DNA from: Verrucomicrobiota bacterium
GTDB lineage: Bacteria; Verrucomicrobiota; Verrucomicrobiia; Limisphaerales; SXQI01
Length of the DNA stretch: 6,041 nucleotides
Assembly: GCA_008933045.1 (NCBI GenBank)
Contig: WBXJ01000175.1
Span: 1 to 6,041 of the forward strand
Direction of reading: 5' to 3'
Shown one piece after another: positions 1 to 6,041 of the stretch. The translations under genes and the position numbers were made by a program. Position 1 is the stretch's first letter; every line of letters begins with the position of its first letter. The notes below the pieces were generated by a model that did no database searches, was not told where the DNA came from, and saw nothing but the letters and a program-made list of their open reading frames with translations.

Positions 1-862
1 AAGCATGTGATTTCTTTGCACGAACCAACCGTTGGTAAAAATGTTCGCGGTGTGGTTGATGCCATTTTTCGCCGCGTAATATTCGTCGGAGTAGAGTTAT
101 CCCTGTATCAAGAACGAAATTCGTGTGCATCAGTGCAAGGGGAAAGAGGAGTTCCCATCCATGTTTCGCCGCAAGCCATACCACCAGGAATGATAACAAA
201 AACCCAAGTGGAGCGCTGCTCACATCTCCCATGAACATCCGCGCTCGAGGAAAATTGTGCGGCAGGAATCCGAGGCCAGCTCCAGATACGATGAGAGCAG
301 TCTGGATAGAAGCGTCAAATTGCCGGGTTTGGTCAATTACCAGCATAGCCATACCGACACCCGTGAGAAAGGCTTGAGTGCCAGCCAAACCGTTTATTCC
401 GTCCATAAAGTTGAAGGCGTTTGTATAACCGGTGATCCAAATGAAAAGAACAGCTGCCAAGCCAAAGAAGAGGAGAGCTGTGGGAGCAGAACTAAACATT
501 TGTCCGCGAAGCGGAAAAAACAATACGCCTAATGAGAATAGCGCAGTGAAGGCATGACATGAAAACCGAACAGTAGGCGAGACAGGACGGATGTCATCTA
601 AAAAGGAAACCACGCCCATGCCGAAAGCAAGGAGCGGAATTACAAGCAGTAGATAATGTGAGGTTGTTATGCAACTCAACGCTGAGCCGAGGACGATAAC
701 CAACAAAATAGCGATCCCTCCACCGCGCACAGTTGGCCGACTATGACTGGACCGTTCATTTGGACGATCTACGATATTTAACCGGCGAAGGAAGCGATAG
801 ACTGGCCAACAGAGAAGCCACGAGAGGGCAGCAGCAACCGAGAAGTAGAGAAATTGGGTCAT
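1..862 (-). CDS. WecA/WbpL-like undecaprenyl-phosphate sugar-1-phosphate transferase, 3' end cut off by window edge
   Basis: This integral membrane enzyme of the MraY/WecA family is expected to transfer an N-acetylhexosamine-1-phosphate from a UDP-sugar to undecaprenyl phosphate, starting a lipid-linked glycan. Reverse-strand translation from ATG at 862 stays open for 287 codons to the edge. Visible family marks are DRPNERSSH (32-40) with RGGG (46-49), the acidic FLDD (87-90), FNFMDGINGLAG (150-161), FMGDVSSAPLGF (210-221) and the cytoplasmic His motif PHREHFYQRL (270-279). About nine hydrophobic segments alternate with these loops, for example near 4-20, 50-66, 70-86, 128-146 and 237-258. 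The HFYQR-type His motif resembles WbpL-like enzymes, which use FucNAc or QuiNAc, more than plain WecA; that substrate is inference. Family members are usually 320-360 residues, so some 40-70 residues are missing. The start overlaps the preceding SDR stop as ATGA. The usual GDVGS reads GDVSS here. Confidence 0.93.
   Translation of the reverse strand, partial: MTQFLYFSVAAALSWLLCWPVYRFLRRLNIVDRPNERSSHSRPTVRGGGIAILLVIVLGSALSCITTSHYLLLVIPLLAFGMGVVSFLDDIRPVSPTVRFSCHAFTALFSLGVLFFPLRGQMFSSAPTALLFFGLAAVLFIWITGYTNAFNFMDGINGLAGTQAFLTGVGMAMLVIDQTRQFDASIQTALIVSGAGLGFLPHNFPRARMFMGDVSSAPLGFLLSFLVVWLAAKHGWELLFPLALMHTNFVLDTGITLLRRILRGEKWHQPHREHFYQRLVRAKKSHA
859..862 (-). other. ATGA stop/start overlap, SDR to WbpL-like transferase
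   Basis: The SDR stop TGA overlaps the transferase ATG. Only a weak GGGG run lies about 8 bases upstream. The overlap ties expression of the membrane transferase to the sugar-modifying enzyme before it. Confidence 0.85.
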
Positions 863-1731
863 TCCAGAAGCCCCATTTGTTGCAATTCCAGCTTTGCTCC
901 CGCAGCAAATGTTCGTGGAGTAACCCCGAATTCTGTAGCGGCCTCTTGGTGGTCAAATGCTTTATCTTCGTTCAACCGCTTTACTTGTTCAGCCTTGATC
1001 GGCATTTTAACACCAGCATTTTCGACCAGCTTGAGTAGAGAAACTATGGGACGGGCCGCGAAGTGAATCTTCCGAACATTTTTCTGTAGTAATGAAGAGA
1101 TCGTATCGATTACCTCATTATAAGTAAGTGCTTCCGCACCCGAAACATTGAAACAGCGTCTTGAAGCCTGAGTGGTGAGTCCAGCGTTACAGATAAATTG
1201 AGAAAGGTCCTCGACATATATTGGCTGCTGTAAATAATTTCCACTCCCAACCACTGGAATTATCGGCCATTTTGCTAAATAGGAGATTAATCGGGAGATA
1301 TTTCGGTCAGCGGACGTTCCGTAGATCATAGTCGGACGAAGAACAACGTAATTTAACTGGCTATTCTCAATCTGCTTCTCCGCAGCTAGCCTCATGGCTT
1401 TACTTGGCGCGTTGAGCTGAGTAAACACTGCTGTGGTGCTAATGAATACCGCCCGTTTCACCGCCGCCTTTTCAGCCGCAGAAATGATCAAAGGCGCATG
1501 CCCAAATCCTAAGGATGCGACGTTAATCAAGTGATCGACGCCGGTAAAGGCTTTGTCCAGTGAGGCTCGGTCAGAGAGATCACCAAATGTGATTTCCGCT
1601 TCGGCAGGCAGTAAGGTTGCTTTAGCAGGAGTGCGAACCAAACACCGAACTTTTACTCCCCTCTTGGTGAGCTCGGAAACCACAAAACGTCCCGTAAAAC
1701 CGGTGCCTCCTGTCACAAGAACTTTCATCAT
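859..1731 (-). CDS. Atypical SDR, NAD-dependent epimerase/dehydratase family (nucleotide-sugar enzyme candidate)
   Basis: This 290-residue Rossmann-fold protein probably acts on a nucleotide sugar in the cytoplasm. The N-terminus MKVLVTGGTGFTGRF carries the dinucleotide-binding TGxxGxxG pattern (7-14). A GDL motif (50-52) typical of adenine contacts, VAS (71-73), FISTTAVF (96-103) and LRPTMIYG (131-138) follow the order of extended SDRs. The catalytic YxxxK position appears to read N107-A-P-S-K111, so the usual tyrosine is absent. This matches atypical SDRs better than classical 4-reductases such as WbpV or RmlD. QQPIYVEDL (168-176) is the usual substrate-domain motif. Two ATGs in tandem (1731 and 1728) could each start it: the first gives an ATGA overlap with the upstream glycosyltransferase stop, the second a TGATG overlap. 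No well-placed Shine-Dalgarno is seen, so coupling is likely. Between two glycan genes, a role in making the initiating deoxy-aminosugar is plausible but unproven. Confidence 0.9.
   Translation of the reverse strand: MMKVLVTGGTGFTGRFVVSELTKRGVKVRCLVRTPAKATLLPAEAEITFGDLSDRASLDKAFTGVDHLINVASLGFGHAPLIISAAEKAAVKRAVFISTTAVFTQLNAPSKAMRLAAEKQIENSQLNYVVLRPTMIYGTSADRNISRLISYLAKWPIIPVVGSGNYLQQPIYVEDLSQFICNAGLTTQASRRCFNVSGAEALTYNEVIDTISSLLQKNVRKIHFAARPIVSLLKLVENAGVKMPIKAEQVKRLNEDKAFDHQEAATEFGVTPRTFAAGAKLELQQMGLLE
1728..1731 (-). other. ATGA stop/start overlap, glycosyltransferase to SDR
   Basis: The TGA of the glycosyltransferase overlaps the first of two tandem ATGs of the SDR (read ATGATGAAAG). A purine-rich GAGGAA lies about 14 bases upstream, farther than usual, so coupled re-initiation is more likely than independent initiation. 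Confidence 0.85.
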
Positions 1732-2960
1732 TTGCGCTTGGAAATTTCCTCATTCATCAAATCCAGATATTTTACCGCAAGCGCCCGCCGAGAGTAATTG
1801 GCGATTACATGAGCGCGGCCTGCCTCACCCATTTCTTGCTTCAGAGATGGGTCTTGATAAATTTTTAAAATGGCGTTGGCGATGGCTTTGCTGTCTTCGG
1901 GCGGCACTACCAGAGCCCCTTTGCTCTCCTCTAATATGATTGCCGCCTCACCTCGTACGCTCGCAATGATTGGCTTTTCCATGGCCATCATCTCAAACAT
2001 CTTTGAAGGGATGAAGCTCTGAAAGAGGGAAATATCTCTTAGCGGTACAAGGCACACGTCAGCGACGGCATAAAACTTTCGCACTTGTTCTTTGTTTACT
2101 GAATTGAAAAAGAAAACGTTATTTAGTTGCTGCTGCCGGGCCTGGTTAATGAGTTTCTCTTTTTCCGCTCCCTCTCCGACGAAAACAAATTGAATATTAG
2201 GCCCGAAGTTAAGAATTCGTGCGGCGTCTAAAACTTTCGATAGAGCCTGTGAAATTCCGTGAGCTCCGATATAGAGTACTGTAAAAGCCTCGTTTATTCC
2301 TAAAGAACGAGCCAAACTAGGCGGTGTTGATTGGGGCTTCCAGTAATCTTCGTCCGCGCCGTTTGGGATATTACACACTTTGCCTGCAGGAATCCGACGG
2401 GAAATAAGATTCTGGCGAAATGCTTCTGTCACAGTTATGACACGATCTGCTCGCCGATAGAGCGCGAGCTCCCATTTTTCTAGAAGCTTAATGAGAAACT
2501 TATTTTTTAATACGCCAAGTTCGACGAAACATGCTGGCCAAAGATCGCGTACCTCCATAAAAAATGGAGCTTTGTATCTGTGACCAGCGGTCGCAGCGCT
2601 CATAGCGGCGAAAAATGTGGGTGAAGTCCCGATTGTTATGTCCGGCTCCGTCAATCGCGGAATAGAGTGCATCCTTGAAGAAATCAAAAAAGTCAAATGG
2701 CCGACTGTTTTTTTAATAATGCCCCGATTTGGGGTGATGTAGGTCCAGGATCTGTGAACTTTTATTCCCTCGAGAATTTCAGTTCTGTATTTTTCCTGTC
2801 GATAGCCTGGATAAAGTTCTCCGGTCGGATGATTCGGAAAGCAGGTTACAACCTCAACTTCGTGCCCCAACTTAATCCATTGCTGAGCCATGTCGAAGAT
2901 ACGCGCTGAAGGAGCACCTATTTCGGGCGAAAAATAGTGAGAAAAAACGGCAATTTTCAC
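1728..2960 (-). CDS. WbuB-like family 4 glycosyltransferase (GT-B fold)
   Basis: This 410-residue cytosolic or membrane-associated glycosyltransferase is expected to add a sugar from a nucleotide donor to a lipid-linked acceptor. The N-terminal acceptor domain begins MKIAVFSHYFSPEIGAPSAR (1-20), followed by CFPNHPTGELYPGY and EVRDLWP (136-142), all hallmarks of the WbuB/WcaI-like branch of GT4. IPNGAD (198-203) marks the linker to the donor-binding domain. That domain carries FIPSKMFEMMAMEKP (E323, E328, P330) and a GALVVPPED stretch, the usual nucleotide-sugar-binding end of GT4 enzymes. Length is normal for the family and there is no signal peptide. The start is GTG at 2960, overlapping the stop of the heparinase-family gene as GTGA. 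The next upstream option would lie inside that gene, and the chosen start gives the canonical beta-strand opening. E. coli O26 WbuB is a FucNAc transferase, but the donor here cannot be read from sequence. Confidence 0.94.
   Translation of the reverse strand: MKIAVFSHYFSPEIGAPSARIFDMAQQWIKLGHEVEVVTCFPNHPTGELYPGYRQEKYRTEILEGIKVHRSWTYITPNRGIIKKTVGHLTFLISSRMHSIPRLTEPDITIGTSPTFFAAMSAATAGHRYKAPFFMEVRDLWPACFVELGVLKNKFLIKLLEKWELALYRRADRVITVTEAFRQNLISRRIPAGKVCNIPNGADEDYWKPQSTPPSLARSLGINEAFTVLYIGAHGISQALSKVLDAARILNFGPNIQFVFVGEGAEKEKLINQARQQQLNNVFFFNSVNKEQVRKFYAVADVCLVPLRDISLFQSFIPSKMFEMMAMEKPIIASVRGEAAIILEESKGALVVPPEDSKAIANAILKIYQDPSLKQEMGEAGRAHVIANYSRRALAVKYLDLMNEEISKRK
2957..2960 (-). other. GTGA stop/start overlap, heparinase-family gene to glycosyltransferase
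   Basis: The TGA ending the upstream gene shares bases with the GTG starting the glycosyltransferase. No good Shine-Dalgarno precedes the GTG, which fits initiation by ribosomes finishing the upstream gene. Confidence 0.85.
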
Positions 2961-4903
2961 GAAGCTAAAAGCAGTTCACCATTATATACCTGATCGTTAA
3001 ATCGAATCGAAAATTGAAGCCGTTCTTCCGAAACAGTCAGAGTCTGGAAAAATGCCGCAGCTCCGTTGCTAAAGATGACACCGTTTGTTGCGGGAAGGTT
3101 ATTTTTCCAAGTAATTTCCAAGCAGGAATTCGGCGAAATATCGCCAAAATGATCCGATCTCCAACCTTGCAAACGGGGATTCACCTCTCCACGTAGGATT
3201 CTGCAACTCACTTCTCCAAAAACCGAGAGAAAAAGCGACTGATCATCCCTTTCCAGGCAATAAGATTTTTCGTTTAATTGATTCACCATTACATTTGGAT
3301 CAAAGTGAAAAAATCCGCGACCTTCAGCAGTTGCAACTCCGTCCAAAATGTCTATTATCGCCCAATATTTCTCAGGGAAATTGAGGACAATGCGGCGGTG
3401 AATTACTCCTTCTTGCGTCTCGTAACCATCATGAGCGCCTTGCCCAGCGAAGATGCCACCTTTCAATTCTTCCAAACCGACACCAAAAGGACGAGCGCGT
3501 TTACCAACTCTAAAACTTCCATAAACGTCGCTTTGATTTCTTGAATTTACTTCAACAGTATTGTGAGCTCGGGTCGAACGAAAATAATCCCGCCATTTCC
3601 CTGGTGCATAACAGTACACGCCAGAATCGCAAAGCCACTTTGAACCGCCGACCCAAAGCTCGAAGCTGAGCAAATCAGCATGAGCATGAGCAGGCAAATA
3701 ATCCGGACATGGCTTCCCTACATCCAAGAGGAAATGATCGTTATGATCAGGAGTCGCAATTACAATATAGCCGCTGTCCTGAAGGTAGCGCTGTTGGGAC
3801 ACGCGGCGAGTTCGGCTCCACTGATGAAATTGTCGCTCGCCTGTTTCGCCAAAAAGCAAAAAAGTATAAAACGAAACAGATTCATGAAACTTACAGTTTT
3901 GATCGAGCAGCAACAAAGCTCCGGCGCTACATACTTCCTGGACGGATGGGGCTGAATCAATCGCTGTGTCCTTGAGGATTGGAATTGCATAGTCAGGACC
4001 GAACGTTGCGTCAATAAATGCTAACATTCTTGATATTGCGGCGAGCAGCCAATCAGGAGCAGATTGTTTGGCTTGTCGTAAACAACAGCTAATTTCAATT
4101 AAATCCTTAAGAACTACAAGATGGTAACCAGGCGACCGTTCGAAATGACCCCCATCTGGAAGCACCTGTTCGAGAACTTCCCGTTCCAGCAGCAACAGTC
4201 CTCGATCAAACCATCTATCGGACTCAGGCCCCGTAAAAAAGCAACCGGCCCAAATTAAGGCGCGCAAATTCTCCAGTAAATGATTTCCTCGAACGTCAAA
4301 TTCTAAGTTGTTCGAGAGATTCTCAACCTGAAAGTAAATCGAAGATAAAAGCTTCGATTTGAAAGCAACATCGCTCTCCAGTTCATTTTGGAAACTCTGG
4401 GCGGTTTGGATCCAATTGACTATTCGTAAAGAAATCGTATAGGGGTGCCAACCATCTCCCTTCAATTGGTGATTCGCCTCTATCCATGAAAGCATCAAAT
4501 CCTTGGCGACTGCATAACTTTCTTCAGCCTGGCCTAGTGCCCGCAACACATTGAGAGGCTGAAGGTAATGAAAATAATGTAGGTTATAAATCCATAGCTG
4601 ACTTAATGCTTTGCTATTCCAGTTGATGCTTCCTTTGAATTGATGCTCTACGTTTAAAAAGTTGAAAGACCTTTTTTTAAGATTTTCGAAAGTTTTGGTG
4701 GCGGTTTGAATCTCCCTTTGCCATCGATCGGTATGCATGCTGATCTCGTGAACGCCCGGGAAGATACTGAATAGTCTGATTCCGCTGTTAGTATCCGTGT
4801 AGGAAGCTTTCGTGCCTGTGAGCCGCCACCAACGAACACGGAACCGGCGCGCCAACCTATAGTAAATCTGACTCACGCTTAAGTAGCGGAGAGTCCATAA
4901 CAC
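2957..4903 (-). CDS. Heparinase II/III-family protein (alginate-lyase-like) inside a polysaccharide operon
   Basis: This 648-residue protein has the two-part layout of heparinase II/III-family lyases. An alpha-helical toroid-like region spans roughly 90-350, with LWIYNLHYFHYL (103-114) and RGNHLLEN (205-212, containing the conserved Asn-His). A beta-sandwich domain follows, with PAHAHADLLSFEL (H406, H408, D410), DSGVYCYAPGKWRDYFRST (426-444) and RAHNTVEV (445-452). These are the usual catalytic-site regions for beta-elimination of uronate-containing glycans. No signal peptide is visible: the start is basic and aromatic (QIYYRLARRFRVRWW). The annotated start is GTG at 4903, with no Shine-Dalgarno; it is the only standard start codon after the wecB stop apart from an internal GTG at 4876. 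The in-frame codons upstream are open and look family-like, so the N-terminus is uncertain. Homologues are common in O-antigen or capsule loci, where their role is poorly defined; it could be lyase, epimerase-like or structural. Substrate unknown. Confidence 0.9.
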   Translation of the reverse strand: MLWTLRYLSVSQIYYRLARRFRVRWWRLTGTKASYTDTNSGIRLFSIFPGVHEISMHTDRWQREIQTATKTFENLKKRSFNFLNVEHQFKGSINWNSKALSQLWIYNLHYFHYLQPLNVLRALGQAEESYAVAKDLMLSWIEANHQLKGDGWHPYTISLRIVNWIQTAQSFQNELESDVAFKSKLLSSIYFQVENLSNNLEFDVRGNHLLENLRALIWAGCFFTGPESDRWFDRGLLLLEREVLEQVLPDGGHFERSPGYHLVVLKDLIEISCCLRQAKQSAPDWLLAAISRMLAFIDATFGPDYAIPILKDTAIDSAPSVQEVCSAGALLLLDQNCKFHESVSFYTFLLFGETGERQFHQWSRTRRVSQQRYLQDSGYIVIATPDHNDHFLLDVGKPCPDYLPAHAHADLLSFELWVGGSKWLCDSGVYCYAPGKWRDYFRSTRAHNTVEVNSRNQSDVYGSFRVGKRARPFGVGLEELKGGIFAGQGAHDGYETQEGVIHRRIVLNFPEKYWAIIDILDGVATAEGRGFFHFDPNVMVNQLNEKSYCLERDDQSLFLSVFGEVSCRILRGEVNPRLQGWRSDHFGDISPNSCLEITWKNNLPATNGVIFSNGAAAFFQTLTVSEERLQFSIRFNDQVYNGELLLAS

Positions 4904-4969
4904 TCGAATGAATTGTTTTATTAGTTTAATTAAAATAAATAACTTGTTTTGTGATAACGAGTAAACAAA
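4904..4969 (-). other. AT-rich spacer between wecB and the heparinase-family gene
   Basis: This is the only gap between genes in the window: 66 bases with 13 G or C. On the minus strand it holds 22 sense codons in the same frame as both flanking genes, with no stop. It also contains the 10-base palindrome TTTAATTAAA (4925-4934) and a 6-base inverted repeat, ttgttt at 4944-4949 against aaacaa at 4963-4968. I see no convincing -35/-10 pair, no GC-rich terminator hairpin and no Shine-Dalgarno before the GTG at 4903. It may hold a weak promoter or an unrecognised N-terminal extension of the downstream protein. Confidence 0.6.
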
Positions 4970-6041
4970 TTATGCGAGGGATTGGAGAACCTGCGCAACA
5001 CGGTCTCCTGCCTTTCCATCCCAAAATTCCGGAATTCCGCCCCGCTTAGATTTGCCATTGAGGATATGGTTGATTTCCGATTTAAGCAATCTCATGTCGC
5101 GGCCGACCAAAATGTTAGTTCCGATCGCTACAGTGACCGGACGCTCTGTGTTTTCTCGAACCGTAAGGCAAGGGACTCCAAGGTACGTGGTTTCTTCCTG
5201 GATGCCACCAGAGTCGGTTACAACGGCAACTGCGTTTTTTTGGAGCGCCAGAAATTCGAGGTAACCGAGGGGATCAACAAGGTGCAAGTTTTTAAAACCC
5301 GAAGCCTGAAAGGAGGAACCGGCAAGTCGAAGGCGTGTTCTTGGATGAATGGGGAAAATAACAGGAACCTCCTTACTTATTTCGCCTAAGGCTTCGATGA
5401 TTTTTCCCAACATCTCAGGATCGTCCACATTGGAAGGGCGATGCAAAGTGACTAAAATATATTTTCCATCAATTTCAGGAATCATTGGCATTTTTGCAAA
5501 GTTTAATTGACGAATGAGAGTATCGATCATCAGGTTGCCAACAAAATGAATTTTTTCCACTGGAATGCCCTCTTTCAGAAGGTTAGCATTGCCATCCCGA
5601 GAGGGAGTGAAGAGAAGGTCGGCAAGCTGATCGGTCACGACGCGGTTTACCTCTTCAGGCATGGAACGATCACGGGATCGGAGGCCGGCTTCGACATGTC
5701 CAATCTTAATTCCGATCTTAGCGCAGACCAGGGCGGCAGCGACGGTGGAGTTGATATCCCCATACACCAGGACGAGATCTGGTTTTTCTGCCAGGAGAAC
5801 TTCTTCCAACTTGATCATGGTCTGCGCGGTTTGAACTGCATGAGTGCCAGACCCGATGCCAAGGTTGAAATCGGGATGAGGGATGCCAAGCTGGGTGAAA
5901 AAAACATCCGACATGTTTTTGTCATAATGTTGGCCAGTGTGGATAATTTTCTGCGAAAGCCGCGGCTTGGTGGCGATCGCTGCAATGGCCGGAGCGGCCT
6001 TCATAAAGTTGGGCCGGGCTCCAATGACGTGCATTACTTTC
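4970..6041 (-). CDS. wecB: UDP-N-acetylglucosamine 2-epimerase (non-hydrolysing), first codon just outside the window
   Basis: This cytoplasmic GT-B-fold enzyme interconverts UDP-GlcNAc and UDP-ManNAc, supplying ManNAc or ManNAcA for surface glycans. Numbering from the ATG at 6034, the motifs are HVIGARPNFMKAAP (2-15, UDP-binding Arg7 and Lys12), HTGQHYD (32-38), VYGDINST (90-97, Asp93), GHVEAGLRS (112-120, Glu115), MPEEVNR (125-131), TLHRPSN (196-202, His198), PIHPRTR (228-234), TDSGGIQEE (273-281) and RENTERPVT (293-301). Asp93, Glu115, one of Glu127/128 and His198 match the catalytic set known in E. coli WecB. Codons AAA GTA and a final G precede that ATG at the right edge, so the natural start is probably MKVMHVIG, beginning two bases beyond the window. 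The length of about 356 residues is normal. It ends in TAA, 66 bases before the next gene. ManNAc dehydrogenase (wecC-like) is not in view. Confidence 0.96.
   Translation of the reverse strand, partial: KVMHVIGARPNFMKAAPAIAAIATKPRLSQKIIHTGQHYDKNMSDVFFTQLGIPHPDFNLGIGSGTHAVQTAQTMIKLEEVLLAEKPDLVLVYGDINSTVAAALVCAKIGIKIGHVEAGLRSRDRSMPEEVNRVVTDQLADLLFTPSRDGNANLLKEGIPVEKIHFVGNLMIDTLIRQLNFAKMPMIPEIDGKYILVTLHRPSNVDDPEMLGKIIEALGEISKEVPVIFPIHPRTRLRLAGSSFQASGFKNLHLVDPLGYLEFLALQKNAVAVVTDSGGIQEETTYLGVPCLTVRENTERPVTVAIGTNILVGRDMRLLKSEINHILNGKSKRGGIPEFWDGKAGDRVAQVLQSLA

Noticed and set aside
7..532. Several plus-strand open frames at the left end
   Set aside because: The minus strand here encodes the conserved WecA/WbpL-like transferase in one unbroken frame, which fully explains the region.
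756..956. 66-codon minus-strand frame overlapping the SDR and transferase ends
   Set aside because: It is in a different frame from both well-supported genes and its sequence resembles no protein family.
1553..1939. 128-codon open frame on the plus strand
   Set aside because: It is antisense across the SDR/glycosyltransferase junction and has no family resemblance, so it is a shadow of the two real genes.
3677..3692. Short tandem repeat (atgagc twice) inside the heparinase-family gene
   Set aside because: It is simply the coding of the conserved Ala-His-Ala-His-Ala catalytic motif, not an independent repeat.
4944..4968. Inverted repeat ttgttt/aaacaa with a 13-base loop after wecB
   Set aside because: Six AT-only or nearly AT-only pairs with a long loop and no following T-run do not make a credible intrinsic terminator.
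4982..5389. 135-codon open frame on the plus strand
   Set aside because: It lies wholly antisense to wecB, whose motifs are intact. The translation shows no recognisable domain.

Overview
The window is one continuous stretch of bacterial surface-polysaccharide biosynthesis genes, all transcribed leftward (minus strand). Almost every base is coding. Read in the direction of transcription from the right edge, the order is: a WecB-type UDP-GlcNAc 2-epimerase (first codons just off the right edge), a heparinase II/III-family protein, a WbuB-like family 4 glycosyltransferase, an atypical NAD(P)-binding SDR of the epimerase/dehydratase class, and a polytopic WecA/WbpL-like polyprenyl-phosphate sugar-1-phosphate transferase that runs off the left edge. 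The last of these was found by translating the reverse strand, where it is open for 287 codons without a stop inside the window.

The three junctions from the heparinase-family gene to the transferase are 4-base stop/start overlaps (GTGA, ATGA, ATGA), so these four genes look translationally coupled. The only intergenic gap is 66 bases, about 20% G+C and much more AT-rich than the genes. It separates wecB from the heparinase-family gene. Its codons in the heparinase frame contain no stop, which leaves the true start of that gene open.

A working model, inferred from the families: WecB makes UDP-ManNAc as a precursor. The SDR may tailor a nucleotide sugar. The WbpL-like transferase starts a lipid-linked repeat unit on undecaprenyl phosphate, and the family 4 glycosyltransferase adds a later sugar. 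The heparinase II/III-family protein is the odd member: it has a lyase-type fold and motifs but no visible signal peptide, and it sits inside a biosynthetic operon. Export, polymerisation and other sugar-nucleotide genes must lie outside the window.

The organism cannot be named from this sequence. O-antigen or capsule-type content and moderate G+C suggest a Gram-negative or other diderm bacterium. I see no tRNA, rRNA, CRISPR array, insertion sequence or phage gene.
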